Positions 35,089 to 45,004 of a stretch of DNA of 64,000 nt are shown here, piece after piece. The DNA is from Fusicatenibacter saccharivorans (GTDB taxonomy: Bacteria > Bacillota > Clostridia > Lachnospirales > Lachnospiraceae): positions 186,001 through 250,000 of the forward strand of contig NZ_JADNOP010000002.1 of assembly GCF_015557635.1 (NCBI RefSeq). The letters are read 5' to 3'. Position numbers and translations under genes: made by a program. Every line of letters starts with the position of its first letter. Positions within the stretch are counted from its first letter, which is position 1. A model generated the notes under the pieces. It saw only the letters and a list, made by a program, of their open reading frames with translations. It was not told the DNA's origin and did no database searches.

Positions 35089-36852
35089 ATGAAGAAAAAT
35101 CCAATCGGTAAGTACCTGCTCCAGAACTGGTACTACTACGTTTTCGCTTTTGGTTCCATGGCCTTAAGTGTCTTTCTCGATATGCTCGCGCCGCTTGTCA
35201 CGCTGCACATCGTGGATGACGTGCTGGTCGGTCACAAAATGGAACTGCTCTGGAAATACCTTGCCGCCTTTCTTCTGATCGGTGCCGCAAAAGCCCTGTT
35301 TCAGTACATCAAAGAATTTTTATTCGATGTCAGCAGCGTCCGCGTCGCCAGCCAGATGAGGGGCAACCTGTTCCGCCACGTCCAGCGGCTTTCGGTGGAA
35401 TACTTTGACAAAAACAATACCGGCGAACTCCTCGCCCGCGTGCGCGATGACGTCGACCGGATCTGGGATATCCTCGGCTTTGCCGGCATGCTGATCTTAG
35501 AAGGCCTGATCTGTATCATGATGGCAATGGTCAGTATGGTCAAACTGGATCTGCCGCTGACACTCGTCTCCGTGGCGATCCTTCCTTTCGTCGCAGGCAT
35601 CGCAATCCGCCTCGAAAAAGAACTCGACCGTGTCTACGATGCCATCAGCGAAGAAAACGCCGTCATGAATACCGTTGCACAGGAAAATCTCGCCGGTGTC
35701 CGCACCGTCAAATCCTTTGCACGGGAACCGTATGAGATCAAAAAATTCCGGAAACACAATCAGAAATACTGCGATCTCAACATGGATCAGGCGCGCGTCC
35801 TGATGAAATACGATCCCGCCATCTCGTTTCTTACGAAGCTGATGCGCGTGCTCGTCCTTCTCGCGGGCGGCTACGGTGTCATCCACGGACGCATTACGCT
35901 CGGTGTTTTAACGGCCTTTATGGAGTACACCTCCAAGATCACCTGGCCGATCGAAAACGTCGGCTGGCTCGGCAACTGCTTCGCTTCTGCGATTGCTTCC
36001 AACAAGAAGCTGAACAAAATTCTCGCAGAGGAGCCGCAGATCGCAGAACCGGAAAATCCGGTGGAGCTTTCAAAACTTCCGGGTGACCTGGAATTCCATC
36101 ACGTCGATTTCTCCCTGCATGACACACCGATTCTGCAGGATATCGACTTTACCTTAAAGCAGGGCCACACACTCGGCATCATGGGTATGACGGGTTCCGG
36201 AAAAACAACCATCGTCAATCTGCTCGAGCGTTTTTACGATGTCACCGACGGTTACATCTGTCTCGACGGCCACGATATCCGCACCCTGCCGCTGCGCACC
36301 GTGCGCGATACTTCTTCCGTCGTCATGCAGGACGTCTTCCTGTTCTCAGATACCATTTCTGAGAATGTCCGCCTCGGCAGCCGCAGCACGATGAAATCCG
36401 AGGAGGTACATAACGCTGTCTCCGCTGCATGTGCTTCCGAGTTCGTCGACCATCTTTCGGATCAGTACGAAACCGTCATCGGCGAACGCGGCATGGGACT
36501 TTCCGGCGGTCAGAAGCAGCGTCTTTCCATCGCACGCGCCCTGGCAAAACAGGCTCCGATCCTCGTACTGGATGATTCCACCTCGGCGCTCGATATGGAG
36601 ACCGAATACGAAATCCAGAGCCATCTCGCCGAGAAAAAAGATGTTTCCAAGATCATCATTGCCCACCGCATTTCTTCGGTGCAGAGTGCCGATGAGATCC
36701 TGTATCTCGATCACGGACGCATCGCCGAGCGCGGCACGCATGAGAGTCTGATGGCACAGAAAGGCCTGTACTACTCCACCTGGGAGGCTCAGTACGGTGA
36801 TTACCATAAAGCAAAGGCAGCCCTCGAGCAGGCACTTCCTGCCAATGCTTAA
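35089..36852 (+). CDS. Heterodimeric ABC multidrug exporter, subunit with degenerate Walker B (BmrC-like)
   Basis: Half-transporter with a six-segment membrane domain (about 15-310) and an ATPase domain (about 340-575). Walker A is GMTGSGKTT and the signature is GMGLSGGQKQR. Walker B is LVLDDSTSALD, with Asp where the catalytic Glu normally sits. That replacement marks the non-catalytic half of heterodimeric exporters such as BmrC, TM287 and LmrC. The ATG has GAGGAGGTT upstream and gives 587 residues. The partner gene follows after 67 bases. Drug export is the usual role; the substrate is unknown. Confidence 0.92.
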   Translation: MKKNPIGKYLLQNWYYYVFAFGSMALSVFLDMLAPLVTLHIVDDVLVGHKMELLWKYLAAFLLIGAAKALFQYIKEFLFDVSSVRVASQMRGNLFRHVQRLSVEYFDKNNTGELLARVRDDVDRIWDILGFAGMLILEGLICIMMAMVSMVKLDLPLTLVSVAILPFVAGIAIRLEKELDRVYDAISEENAVMNTVAQENLAGVRTVKSFAREPYEIKKFRKHNQKYCDLNMDQARVLMKYDPAISFLTKLMRVLVLLAGGYGVIHGRITLGVLTAFMEYTSKITWPIENVGWLGNCFASAIASNKKLNKILAEEPQIAEPENPVELSKLPGDLEFHHVDFSLHDTPILQDIDFTLKQGHTLGIMGMTGSGKTTIVNLLERFYDVTDGYICLDGHDIRTLPLRTVRDTSSVVMQDVFLFSDTISENVRLGSRSTMKSEEVHNAVSAACASEFVDHLSDQYETVIGERGMGLSGGQKQRLSIARALAKQAPILVLDDSTSALDMETEYEIQSHLAEKKDVSKIIIAHRISSVQSADEILYLDHGRIAERGTHESLMAQKGLYYSTWEAQYGDYHKAKAALEQALPANA

Positions 36853-36919
36853 TTCAATTTAATCTGTTACCCGACAACTTCTGTATTTACTTACCCGTTA
36901 AGAGAGGAACAATACGATT

Positions 36920-38704
36920 ATGGCTATCAATTCCAGTAAAGTAGATGAAGAGCAGAAAGAGGTCTTAAAGAGCGCGACCATCCGCCGCCTCTTCTCCTAC
37001 TTAAAAAATTATAAACGCCAGGTTGCCGTCGTTCTCGTGGTTCTCGCCGTTACCATCGCGATTTCCACTGTGAACCCGCTGCTCCTGGAGTACGCCATCG
37101 ACGTCAATATTGCGCAGAAAGACTGGCGCGGGCTTGTTGCCCTCTGCGTATTCATGGTTGTGATCAACCTGGTTTACGCGGCCGGTGTCCGCCTGCGGAT
37201 GCTTCTGATGGCGCGCATTACCAACAACATTCTTCTGGAAATCCGTGACGAGCTCTACACGCATATCCAGACCTTAAGCTTCAGCTTTTTCGATACCCGC
37301 CCGGCCGGAAAGATTCTGGCGCGCATCATCGGCGATGTCAACTCGTTAAAGGATGTGCTGAACGACGGTGTCACAAAGCTGATTCCGAACATTCTCACGA
37401 TCATCGCCATTCTGGTGATCATGATGATCAAAAACATCTGGCTCTCCTTAAGTGCGATTCTCGTGCTACCGCTGATCGCTATCGGCATGTATTTTATTCA
37501 GATCGTCGCACACAAGAGATGGCAGACGTTCCGGAAAAAATCTTCCAATGTTACGGCGTATATCCACGAGGACTTCTCCGGTATCCGCATCATCAAGAGC
37601 TTTACCGCAGAGCAGGAATCGCAGGGCGAGTTTGACCGGCTTCTTCTTGAGCATCAGAACTCCTTCATCCATGCGGTCCGCCTGGCGGATGGTTTTTCCG
37701 CTGTGATCGAGGTGACCTGGGGCATCGGAACGTTTCTTCTGTATTTTATCGGTATTTCCGTGCTCGGCGTGGATGCCGTTCCGATCGGTACGTTCACGGC
37801 GTTTGCGATGTATCTGACGATGTTCTGGGATCCGATCCAGAACCTGGCCGGTTTTTACAACAAGCTGATCACGAACCTTTCCGCTGCGGAGCGAATCTTT
37901 GAGATCCTCGACACACCGGCGGAGGTTGCCGACAAGCCTGGCGTCACAGAACTGCCGCCGATCAAAGGAGAAGTAACGTTCGACCACGTCAGCTTTGCCT
38001 ACTCCGATGATCCGGACACGCTGGTTTTAAAAGATGTCAGCTTTACAGCGGCTCCCGGTGAGACGATCGCACTCGTCGGCCCGACCGGCGCTGGAAAGAC
38101 GACCATTGTCAATCTGATCAGCCGTTTCTACAATATTACTTCGGGAACGGTCCGCGTCGACGGCCACAGCCTGACGGATGTCTCCATCAACAGCCTGCGT
38201 GCCCAAATGGGCGTGATGACACAGGACAACTTTCTCTTTTCCGGCACGATCCGCGACAACATTGCGTATGGAAAGCTCGATGCCACGGAGGAAGAAATCA
38301 TTGCCGCCGCAAAGGCCGTGCATGCCCATGACTTTATCATAGAGCTGCCGGACGGCTATGACACCGAGATCAGCGAGCGCGGTGCCCGTCTTTCCAACGG
38401 CCAGCGCCAGCTTCTCGCCTTTGCCAGAACGATGGTGTCTGATCCGCGGATTCTGATTCTCGACGAGGCGACGTCCAGCATCGACACACAGACAGAAATT
38501 CAGGTGCAGCAGGGAATCGAAAGCCTGTTGAAGGGCCGTACCTCGTTCATCATTGCGCACCGTCTTTCTACTATTAAAAATGCAGACCGGATTTTCGTGA
38601 TCGACCACGGAAAGATTTTCGAGCAGGGAACCCACGACGAACTGATGGCAAAACAGGGCGCGTACTACCAGCTCTACCAGGCACAGTTCCGCAGGGTATC
38701 GTAA
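36920..38704 (+). CDS. Heterodimeric ABC multidrug exporter, catalytic subunit (BmrD-like)
   Basis: Second half-transporter, 594 residues, with membrane domain (about 30-325) and ATPase (about 350-590). Walker A is GPTGAGKTT and Walker B is ILILDEATSSID with the catalytic Glu intact. The signature is ARLSNGQRQ, where Asn replaces the first Gly. Together with the first subunit this gives one full and one degenerate ATP site, the classical heterodimer pattern. The gene ends 31 bases before a strong terminator, so the operon is leader, subunit one, subunit two. Confidence 0.93.
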   Translation: MAINSSKVDEEQKEVLKSATIRRLFSYLKNYKRQVAVVLVVLAVTIAISTVNPLLLEYAIDVNIAQKDWRGLVALCVFMVVINLVYAAGVRLRMLLMARITNNILLEIRDELYTHIQTLSFSFFDTRPAGKILARIIGDVNSLKDVLNDGVTKLIPNILTIIAILVIMMIKNIWLSLSAILVLPLIAIGMYFIQIVAHKRWQTFRKKSSNVTAYIHEDFSGIRIIKSFTAEQESQGEFDRLLLEHQNSFIHAVRLADGFSAVIEVTWGIGTFLLYFIGISVLGVDAVPIGTFTAFAMYLTMFWDPIQNLAGFYNKLITNLSAAERIFEILDTPAEVADKPGVTELPPIKGEVTFDHVSFAYSDDPDTLVLKDVSFTAAPGETIALVGPTGAGKTTIVNLISRFYNITSGTVRVDGHSLTDVSINSLRAQMGVMTQDNFLFSGTIRDNIAYGKLDATEEEIIAAAKAVHAHDFIIELPDGYDTEISERGARLSNGQRQLLAFARTMVSDPRILILDEATSSIDTQTEIQVQQGIESLLKGRTSFIIAHRLSTIKNADRIFVIDHGKIFEQGTHDELMAKQGAYYQLYQAQFRRVS

Positions 38705-38734
38705 TCCGGTTTCACAAAACGTATCAAATATCTG

Positions 38735-38775
38735 CAAAAAGCTGCTTCCCCGCTTCTGGCGGACGCAGCTTTTTG
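38735..38775 (+). terminator. Terminator of the ABC exporter operon
   Basis: Perfect 11-base arms CAAAAAGCTGC and GCAGCTTTTTG with an 19-base loop. Confidence 0.8.
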
Positions 38776-38784
38776 TGTCTTTCC

Positions 38785-38814
38785 TTGACAAATGAATCAC
38801 CCCTGCTATATGAT
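38785..38814 (+). promoter_or_regulatory. Promoter of the zinc-type importer operon
   Basis: A perfect TTGACA (38785-38790), 18 bases, then TATGAT (38809-38814). No typical Zur palindrome is seen nearby. Confidence 0.65.
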
Positions 38815-38831
38815 GGTAACTGATCTTTTTT

Positions 38832-38930
38832 CGGAGGGGTACACTCTCCGTCTGCCGCTTCCCACTCCTGCGGCATTTGTTACTGAACGGTCTGATACGG
38901 AGCTTTTTCACAATGCTTCCGTATTTTCTT
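38832..38930 (+). promoter_or_regulatory. Structured leader with three hairpins before the metal importer
   Basis: Three stems lie in the 130-base leader: CGGAG/CTCCG (38832-38850), TGCCGC/GCGGCA (38853-38875), and ATACGG-AGC/GCTTCCGTAT (38895-38924). The last is followed by TTTTCTTT, so it looks like an intrinsic terminator placed just before the ribosome site. It may be an attenuator; no known riboswitch class is recognised. Confidence 0.45.
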
Positions 38931-38945
38931 TCAGAAAGGAGTATC

Positions 38946-39962
38946 ATGACGTTTTTTTCCAGAAAACATTTACGCCTTCTCCTCCTTCCTGCGCTCCTTC
39001 TTCTGACGGGCTGCGCAGGTTCCGCAAAGGAGACGGCGGATTCCACAGAGAACGAAAAGCTCTCCGCCGTGGCGACCATTTTTCCGCAGTACGATTTTCT
39101 GCGTGCCATCGGCGGCGATCACCTCGATCTCCACATGCTGCTTTCCCCGGGCGCAGAAAGCCACTCATTTGAGCCGACACCGGGCGATATGATCACAGTT
39201 TCCGAATGCGATCTCTTCGTCTACGTCGGCGGCGATTCCGATGCCTGGGTGGAAACGATTCTCGATTCCGTCGATACCTCGAACAAAGAAGTCGTCACGC
39301 TGATGGACTGCGTCGACACCGTTGCCGAGGAAACGGTCGAGGGAATGGAGACCCACGGCCACGCACACGATCATGAGGACGAGGATACGGACCACGACGA
39401 GGATTCCCACGATCACGAAGACGAATCCCACGGCGAACAGGACGAGCACGTCTGGACTTCACCGAAAAATGCAATGCGGATTGTCCAGAAGCTCTGCGAT
39501 GCGCTCTGCCGCCTCGACCCGGAAAACGCGGACGATTATCAGGCAAACACTGCTTCATACCTCGCTTCGCTTACCTCCCTCGATGAGGAATTTTCCGATG
39601 TCACAGCGAATGCCAGCCGCCACACCATCGTTTTCGGCGACCGTTTTCCGTTCCGCTATTTCGCAGACGCCTACGGCCTCGACTATTACGCGGCATTCCC
39701 CGGCTGCTCCTCGGAATCCGAGGCGAGTGCCAAAACACTTTCTTTTTTAATTGACAAGATCAACGAAGAGCAGATTCCTGTCGTCTTCCACACCGAGCTG
39801 TCCAACGAAAAAATGACGGACTGCATCTGTGAGGCGACCGGCGCGAAAAAGCTGCTGCTTCACTCCTGTCACAACGTATCCAAAGATGATTTCGAAAACG
39901 GCGCCACGTATCTTTCCCTGATGGAACAGAATGTCGCCGCACTAAAGGAGGCTCTGAACTAA
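38946..39962 (+). CDS. znuA: Zinc/manganese ABC transporter substrate-binding lipoprotein (ZnuA/AdcA-like)
   Basis: Cluster A-I metal-binding lipoprotein. The lipobox is LLLLTGCAG. Likely metal ligands are His in SPGAESHSFEPTP, the His in DEHVWTSPKNA, and a third near HTIVFGDRFPF, with Asp/Glu in the last segment. A long His/Asp/Glu-rich loop (about residues 135-170, with HGHAHDHEDE) is typical of zinc rather than manganese binders. The ATG at 38946 has AAAGGAG upstream. Its stop overlaps the ATPase gene start by one base (TAATG). Confidence 0.92.
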   Translation: MTFFSRKHLRLLLLPALLLLTGCAGSAKETADSTENEKLSAVATIFPQYDFLRAIGGDHLDLHMLLSPGAESHSFEPTPGDMITVSECDLFVYVGGDSDAWVETILDSVDTSNKEVVTLMDCVDTVAEETVEGMETHGHAHDHEDEDTDHDEDSHDHEDESHGEQDEHVWTSPKNAMRIVQKLCDALCRLDPENADDYQANTASYLASLTSLDEEFSDVTANASRHTIVFGDRFPFRYFADAYGLDYYAAFPGCSSESEASAKTLSFLIDKINEEQIPVVFHTELSNEKMTDCICEATGAKKLLLHSCHNVSKDDFENGATYLSLMEQNVAALKEALN

Positions 39963-40669
39963 TGGCTCTACTTACCTGCAGTGATGTCACCTTCTCCTAC
40001 GAGGGCATCCCGGTCCTGACCGATGTCAACTTTACCCTGGAAGCCGGCTCCTACCTCTGTATTGTGGGCGAGAACGGTTCCGGAAAAAGTACTCTGGTCA
40101 AGGGACTGCTTCACTTAAAAAATCCGTCCACCGGCTCGATCACAACCGGCGACGGGCTTCATCCAAGCGAGATCGGCTATCTGCCGCAGCAGACCGCCGC
40201 ACAAAAGGATTTCCCGGCGAGCGTCTGGGAAGTCGTGCTGTCCGGCCGGCAGAACCACCCGCATTTCCCGCCGTTTTACACAAAGGCAGACAAAGAGGAC
40301 GCGCTCCGCAATATGGAGCTTCTCGACCTCCTTCCATTAAAGAAACGATGCTACCGTGATCTCTCCGGCGGCCAGCAGCAGCGTGTGCTTCTCGCTCGTG
40401 CGCTTTGCGCCACAAAGAAACTGCTGCTCCTCGACGAGCCGGTCACTGGCCTTGACCCGGTCATGACAAACGAAATGTACCAGCTCATCCGCCGCATCAA
40501 CCGCGAGCAGAACGTTACGATCATCATGGTTTCCCACGATATCCGCAATATTCTGCCGGACGCAACGCACATTCTCCAGCTCGACCAGAAGCAGGTCTTC
40601 TTCGGTCCGATGGACGAGTATCTGAAAACCGAGGCGGGAAAACAGTTTTTAGGAGGTGCTGACTTATGA
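39962..40669 (+). CDS. znuC: Zinc-type ABC transporter ATP-binding protein
   Basis: A 235-residue ATPase subunit. Walker A is GENGSGKSTLVKGLL, signature DLSGGQQQRVLLARAL, Walker B LLLDEPVTGLDP, and the switch His is in IIMVSHDIRNI. Flanked by the binding protein (one-base overlap) and the permease (ATGA overlap), so all three are translated together. The family is shared by zinc and manganese systems; zinc is preferred because of the His-rich binding protein. Confidence 0.94.
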   Translation: MALLTCSDVTFSYEGIPVLTDVNFTLEAGSYLCIVGENGSGKSTLVKGLLHLKNPSTGSITTGDGLHPSEIGYLPQQTAAQKDFPASVWEVVLSGRQNHPHFPPFYTKADKEDALRNMELLDLLPLKKRCYRDLSGGQQQRVLLARALCATKKLLLLDEPVTGLDPVMTNEMYQLIRRINREQNVTIIMVSHDIRNILPDATHILQLDQKQVFFGPMDEYLKTEAGKQFLGGADL

Positions 40670-41490
40670 TTTCGAATCTGCTGAAAATGCTTTCTTATCC
40701 GTTTATGCAGCGTGCCCTTGTGGTCGGCATTCTCGTCTCTTTGTGTGCCGCACTGCTTGGCGTCAGCCTCGTGTTAAAGCGCTACTCTATGATCGGCGAC
40801 GGCCTCTCCCATGTCGGATTCGGCTCTCTTGCAATTGCAACGGCACTCGGTTTTGCTCCGCTTGCCTTCACAATCCCTGTCGTCGTGCTTGCCGCCTTTC
40901 TGCTGCTCCGCATGAACGAATCCAGCAAGATCAAAGGCGACGCCGCCATCGGCCTGATTTCAAGCTCTGCGCTTGCGATCGGTGTCATCACGGTTTCGTG
41001 GTCGAGCGGCATGAACACCGATGTCAACAACTACATGTTCGGAAGCATCCTTGCGATGAGTGATGAGGACGTTGTTCTCTCCGTGGTGCTCTCCATCGTC
41101 GTGCTGATCCTGTTCGTCCTGTATTACAACCGTATTTTTGCCGTCACTTTCGACGAGACATTTGCCAAAGCAACCGGTGTCCGCGCAGAATTTTACAACA
41201 TGCTGCTGGCATTCTTAACCGCCATCACCACCGTCCTCGGCATGCGCATGATGGGCGCGCTTCTGATCTCAAGCCTGCTGATTTTCCCGGCACTGACCTC
41301 GATGCGTCTCTGCCATACCTTCCAGAGCGTGGTGATCTGCTCCGCGGTTCTCTCGGTGGTGTGCTTCCTTCTTGGCATGTCCCTCTCGTTTTTCCTGTCC
41401 TCCCCTGCCGGAGCGACGGTCGTAATCGTGAACCTGCTGGCATTCCTGATCTTTTCTGCGATTGCCAGAATCCGCGAGCATACCGCATAA
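40666..41490 (+). CDS. znuB: Zinc-type ABC transporter permease
   Basis: ABC-3 family membrane subunit of 274 residues with seven to eight hydrophobic segments, beginning MISNLLKMLSYPFMQRAL. Family motifs include SLVLKRYSMIGDGLSHVGFG near the start and the cytoplasmic-loop region GVRAEFYNMLLAFLTAI. AGGAGGTG precedes the ATG, which overlaps the ATPase stop. Third gene of the importer operon; the VanZ-like gene follows after 43 bases. Confidence 0.94.
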   Translation: MISNLLKMLSYPFMQRALVVGILVSLCAALLGVSLVLKRYSMIGDGLSHVGFGSLAIATALGFAPLAFTIPVVVLAAFLLLRMNESSKIKGDAAIGLISSSALAIGVITVSWSSGMNTDVNNYMFGSILAMSDEDVVLSVVLSIVVLILFVLYYNRIFAVTFDETFAKATGVRAEFYNMLLAFLTAITTVLGMRMMGALLISSLLIFPALTSMRLCHTFQSVVICSAVLSVVCFLLGMSLSFFLSSPAGATVVIVNLLAFLIFSAIARIREHTA

Positions 41491-41533
41491 AAAGTTTCCG
41501 ATCTGACCTGCTTTGTTTTACCGGAGGTATTTT

Positions 41534-42058
41534 ATGAATCGAATTGTAATTGCACTGTTAAAACCGTTTTCCTTCATCCCGGCGATTCTGATGATGTCGC
41601 TGATTTTCTCCTTCTCTTCCCAGAACGGAACGGAATCCTCACAGCTCAGTGAAAAAGTGGCGCGCAGCATTTTCATCACGATCGACCACGTCATGGACCG
41701 CGGATGGGATGATGAGAAGATCCAGGAACTGGCTGACGAGTATCAGTACCCGGTGCGGAAGCTGGCTCATATGACAGAGTACTGTCTGCTTGCAATCTGT
41801 GTTTCGCTTCCGCTCTACGTCTACGGCCTGCGCGGCTTCGCGCTCACATTTCTTGCCGGCATCCTCTGTGTCGCCTTTGCCGCGAGCGATGAGTTCCACC
41901 AGACGATGGTCGCCAACCGCGGCCCGTCGGTAAAGGACGTCGGCATCGACAGCATCGGCGTTCTCTTCGGCATCACGTTTGTACGGCTGTTCTGCTGGAT
42001 TGCACTCGGCGGAAATACGAAAAAAAGAAAGCGGCGCAGACGGCGTTACTATTACTAA
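41534..42058 (+). CDS. VanZ-like family membrane protein
   Basis: A 174-residue membrane protein with about four hydrophobic segments and the VanZ-like motifs SFSSQNGTESSQLSEKVA, YPVRKLAHMTEYCLLA and ASDEFHQTMVANRGPSVKDV. It ends in a basic tail (KKRKRRRRRYYY). VanZ of the vancomycin cluster gives low-level teicoplanin resistance; chromosomal relatives have no settled role. The ATG at 41534 has CCGGAGGT upstream. It may read through from the metal importer operon and ends at a bidirectional terminator. Confidence 0.87.
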   Translation: MNRIVIALLKPFSFIPAILMMSLIFSFSSQNGTESSQLSEKVARSIFITIDHVMDRGWDDEKIQELADEYQYPVRKLAHMTEYCLLAICVSLPLYVYGLRGFALTFLAGILCVAFAASDEFHQTMVANRGPSVKDVGIDSIGVLFGITFVRLFCWIALGGNTKKRKRRRRRYYY

Positions 42059-42073
42059 AAATATTGGATAACA

Positions 42074-42136
42074 GAAAAATCCCCGTTGGAAAAATCATTT
42101 CTCCTGAAACTGATTTTCCCAACGGGGATTTTTTCA
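42074..42136. terminator. Bidirectional terminator between the VanZ-like gene and the amidase
   Basis: Arms beginning GAAAAATCCCCGTTGG and ending CCAACGGGGATTTTTTC are complementary, and AT-runs flank both sides, serving the two convergent genes. Confidence 0.85.
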
Positions 42137-42155
42137 TTTTTCTTAAAAACAGCTC

Positions 42156-42866
42156 TTAGGAAAGTGAATCCGCATACGCCTGAATATCTGCCTTCATCTG
42201 AATCCAGGCATCCTCATGCTCCACGTAGTACAGAGGGCAGAGCTTTTCGGTTACATCATAGTGACGGATCACATCGTCCGAAGTCAGATTGAACCGCTTG
42301 CATAAGAAACCGGCGAGCTGGACCACAGAATTGTATGTCTCATCGGTAAATTCACCGCTGTCATCCGGGTGGCAGCATTCAATCGAGATCGTATCGAAAT
42401 TACGCTGGTTCGATGCATACGACCATTCACTCGTCGGGATACACTGAACGACTTCTCCCTCGATGCCGACGACGAAATGGCTGCTGGCCTGCGCCTCCTG
42501 CGTCTCAGGCAGGTTTTCAAAGTAATCACGGTTCTGCATCGCCGTGCTTCCCGGGTTTGCGGTGTAGTGAATAACGATACCGTCCACCTTTTTCAGCCTC
42601 GTCTGCGGTCTGGACCAGCTGTTCGGCGTCAGAAGCTCCACATCAATCGGCGGAGCGCCGGTCCAGTCGGTGATATCGTTGTCCTCATAATCAGAACCGG
42701 AATAGTCAACGGCCGTGATATCACTTGCCGTTTTTGCCACACGGCGGATGCCGCTGTAAATGCCGACGCAGATCAGCACCACCAGAACTCCCGTCAGAAA
42801 CATTCTGCGGTGAAGCTGGCGCTGCCTCTGTTTTCTTGTCGTTTTTCCCCGTCTCTTCTGTGCCAT
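42156..42866 (-). CDS. Membrane-anchored N-acetylmuramoyl-L-alanine amidase (Amidase_2)
   Basis: A 236-residue peptidoglycan amidase of the PGRP/T7-lysozyme type. A basic N-terminus is followed by one membrane segment (about 25-45, RMFLTGVLVVLICVGIYSG), then an extracytoplasmic catalytic domain. Zinc ligands are His in IVIHYTANPG, His in VIRHYDVTEK and Cys in KLCPLYY; SIECCHPDDSG is also typical. The ATG at 42866 is fixed by GGGGAGAG upstream. It stands alone between a terminator and guaB. Confidence 0.9.
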   Translation of the reverse strand: MAQKRRGKTTRKQRQRQLHRRMFLTGVLVVLICVGIYSGIRRVAKTASDITAVDYSGSDYEDNDITDWTGAPPIDVELLTPNSWSRPQTRLKKVDGIVIHYTANPGSTAMQNRDYFENLPETQEAQASSHFVVGIEGEVVQCIPTSEWSYASNQRNFDTISIECCHPDDSGEFTDETYNSVVQLAGFLCKRFNLTSDDVIRHYDVTEKLCPLYYVEHEDAWIQMKADIQAYADSLS

Positions 42867-42967
42867 ATGTTCTCTCCCCGCTGCAAATAAGCGCTCCCTC
42901 ATTTGAAAAGGCAGAAGCTGAAAAGTTTCTGCCCTTTCCCCCTTCTGCCTTTTGCGACTTTTTATTC

Positions 42968-44467
<1,500 letters not shown>

Positions 44468-44469
44468 CT

Positions 44470-44498
44470 AATTTAACACAAAACAAAAAAGCTGTCAA
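44470..44498 (-). promoter_or_regulatory. Promoter of guaB
   Basis: Minus strand perfect TTGACA (44498-44493) and TAAATT (44475-44470), spacing 17. The -35 overlaps the stop codon of the upstream gene. Confidence 0.75.
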
Positions 44499-45004
44499 TC
44501 CATAAATACTTTTCTTGGTGCGCGGTTGCGGATATCTTTTAACATCACTTCATCCGGTTCGAAGATCACCATCTGCATTGTGTTGTCCTTGGAGATCACA
44601 AATGCATACGGTTTGTGGCCCTGTCCTTCGATTCCGGAGGAATAGTTGTAACGTTTGATGCTCTGATTGTTTTTGTAGGAATCGAGCTGATGGGACTGGT
44701 ACGGAGCCAGGATTTCCATGTTGGAAAGCTCATAGCTTGCGGCTCTTTTTCTTCTTGACTGCGAATAGATACGGTCGATGTCGAGCTCGCCGTTGACGTA
44801 CAGATACTCAAACTCTACCGAAAGCTTCGGGATAAAAATATAGTCTACGATTCCAAGTACCAGCGCAAGAAGCAGAATCAGCGGATTCATCATAATTCCT
44901 GCGGCTGCAAAAAGAACGGTAAAGAAGATCAGAACTCCTTTGATCGCCTTGTCTTTTCCTGTCTGCTGTTTTTTCACCAGCACTTCTGTGTACAGATCAC
45001 TCAT
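44495..45004 (-). CDS. Conserved membrane protein, possibly DUF6106
   Basis: A 169-residue protein with two close membrane segments (about residues 20-58) and a soluble C-terminal part (LSVEFEYLYVNGELDIDRIY onward) predicted as beta-rich. I associate it tentatively with DUF6106 of Clostridia; function is unknown. It overlaps the end of the preceding gene by 8 bases, so the two are co-translated. The soluble part has a pleckstrin-like look, but I cannot support that further. Confidence 0.75.
   Translation of the reverse strand: MSDLYTEVLVKKQQTGKDKAIKGVLIFFTVLFAAAGIMMNPLILLLALVLGIVDYIFIPKLSVEFEYLYVNGELDIDRIYSQSRRKRAASYELSNMEILAPYQSHQLDSYKNNQSIKRYNYSSGIEGQGHKPYAFVISKDNTMQMVIFEPDEVMLKDIRNRAPRKVFMD

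Noticed and set aside
38027-39109. 360-codon open frame on the minus strand
   Set aside because: Runs antisense across the end of the ABC exporter, a terminator and the start of znuA; cannot be a real gene.
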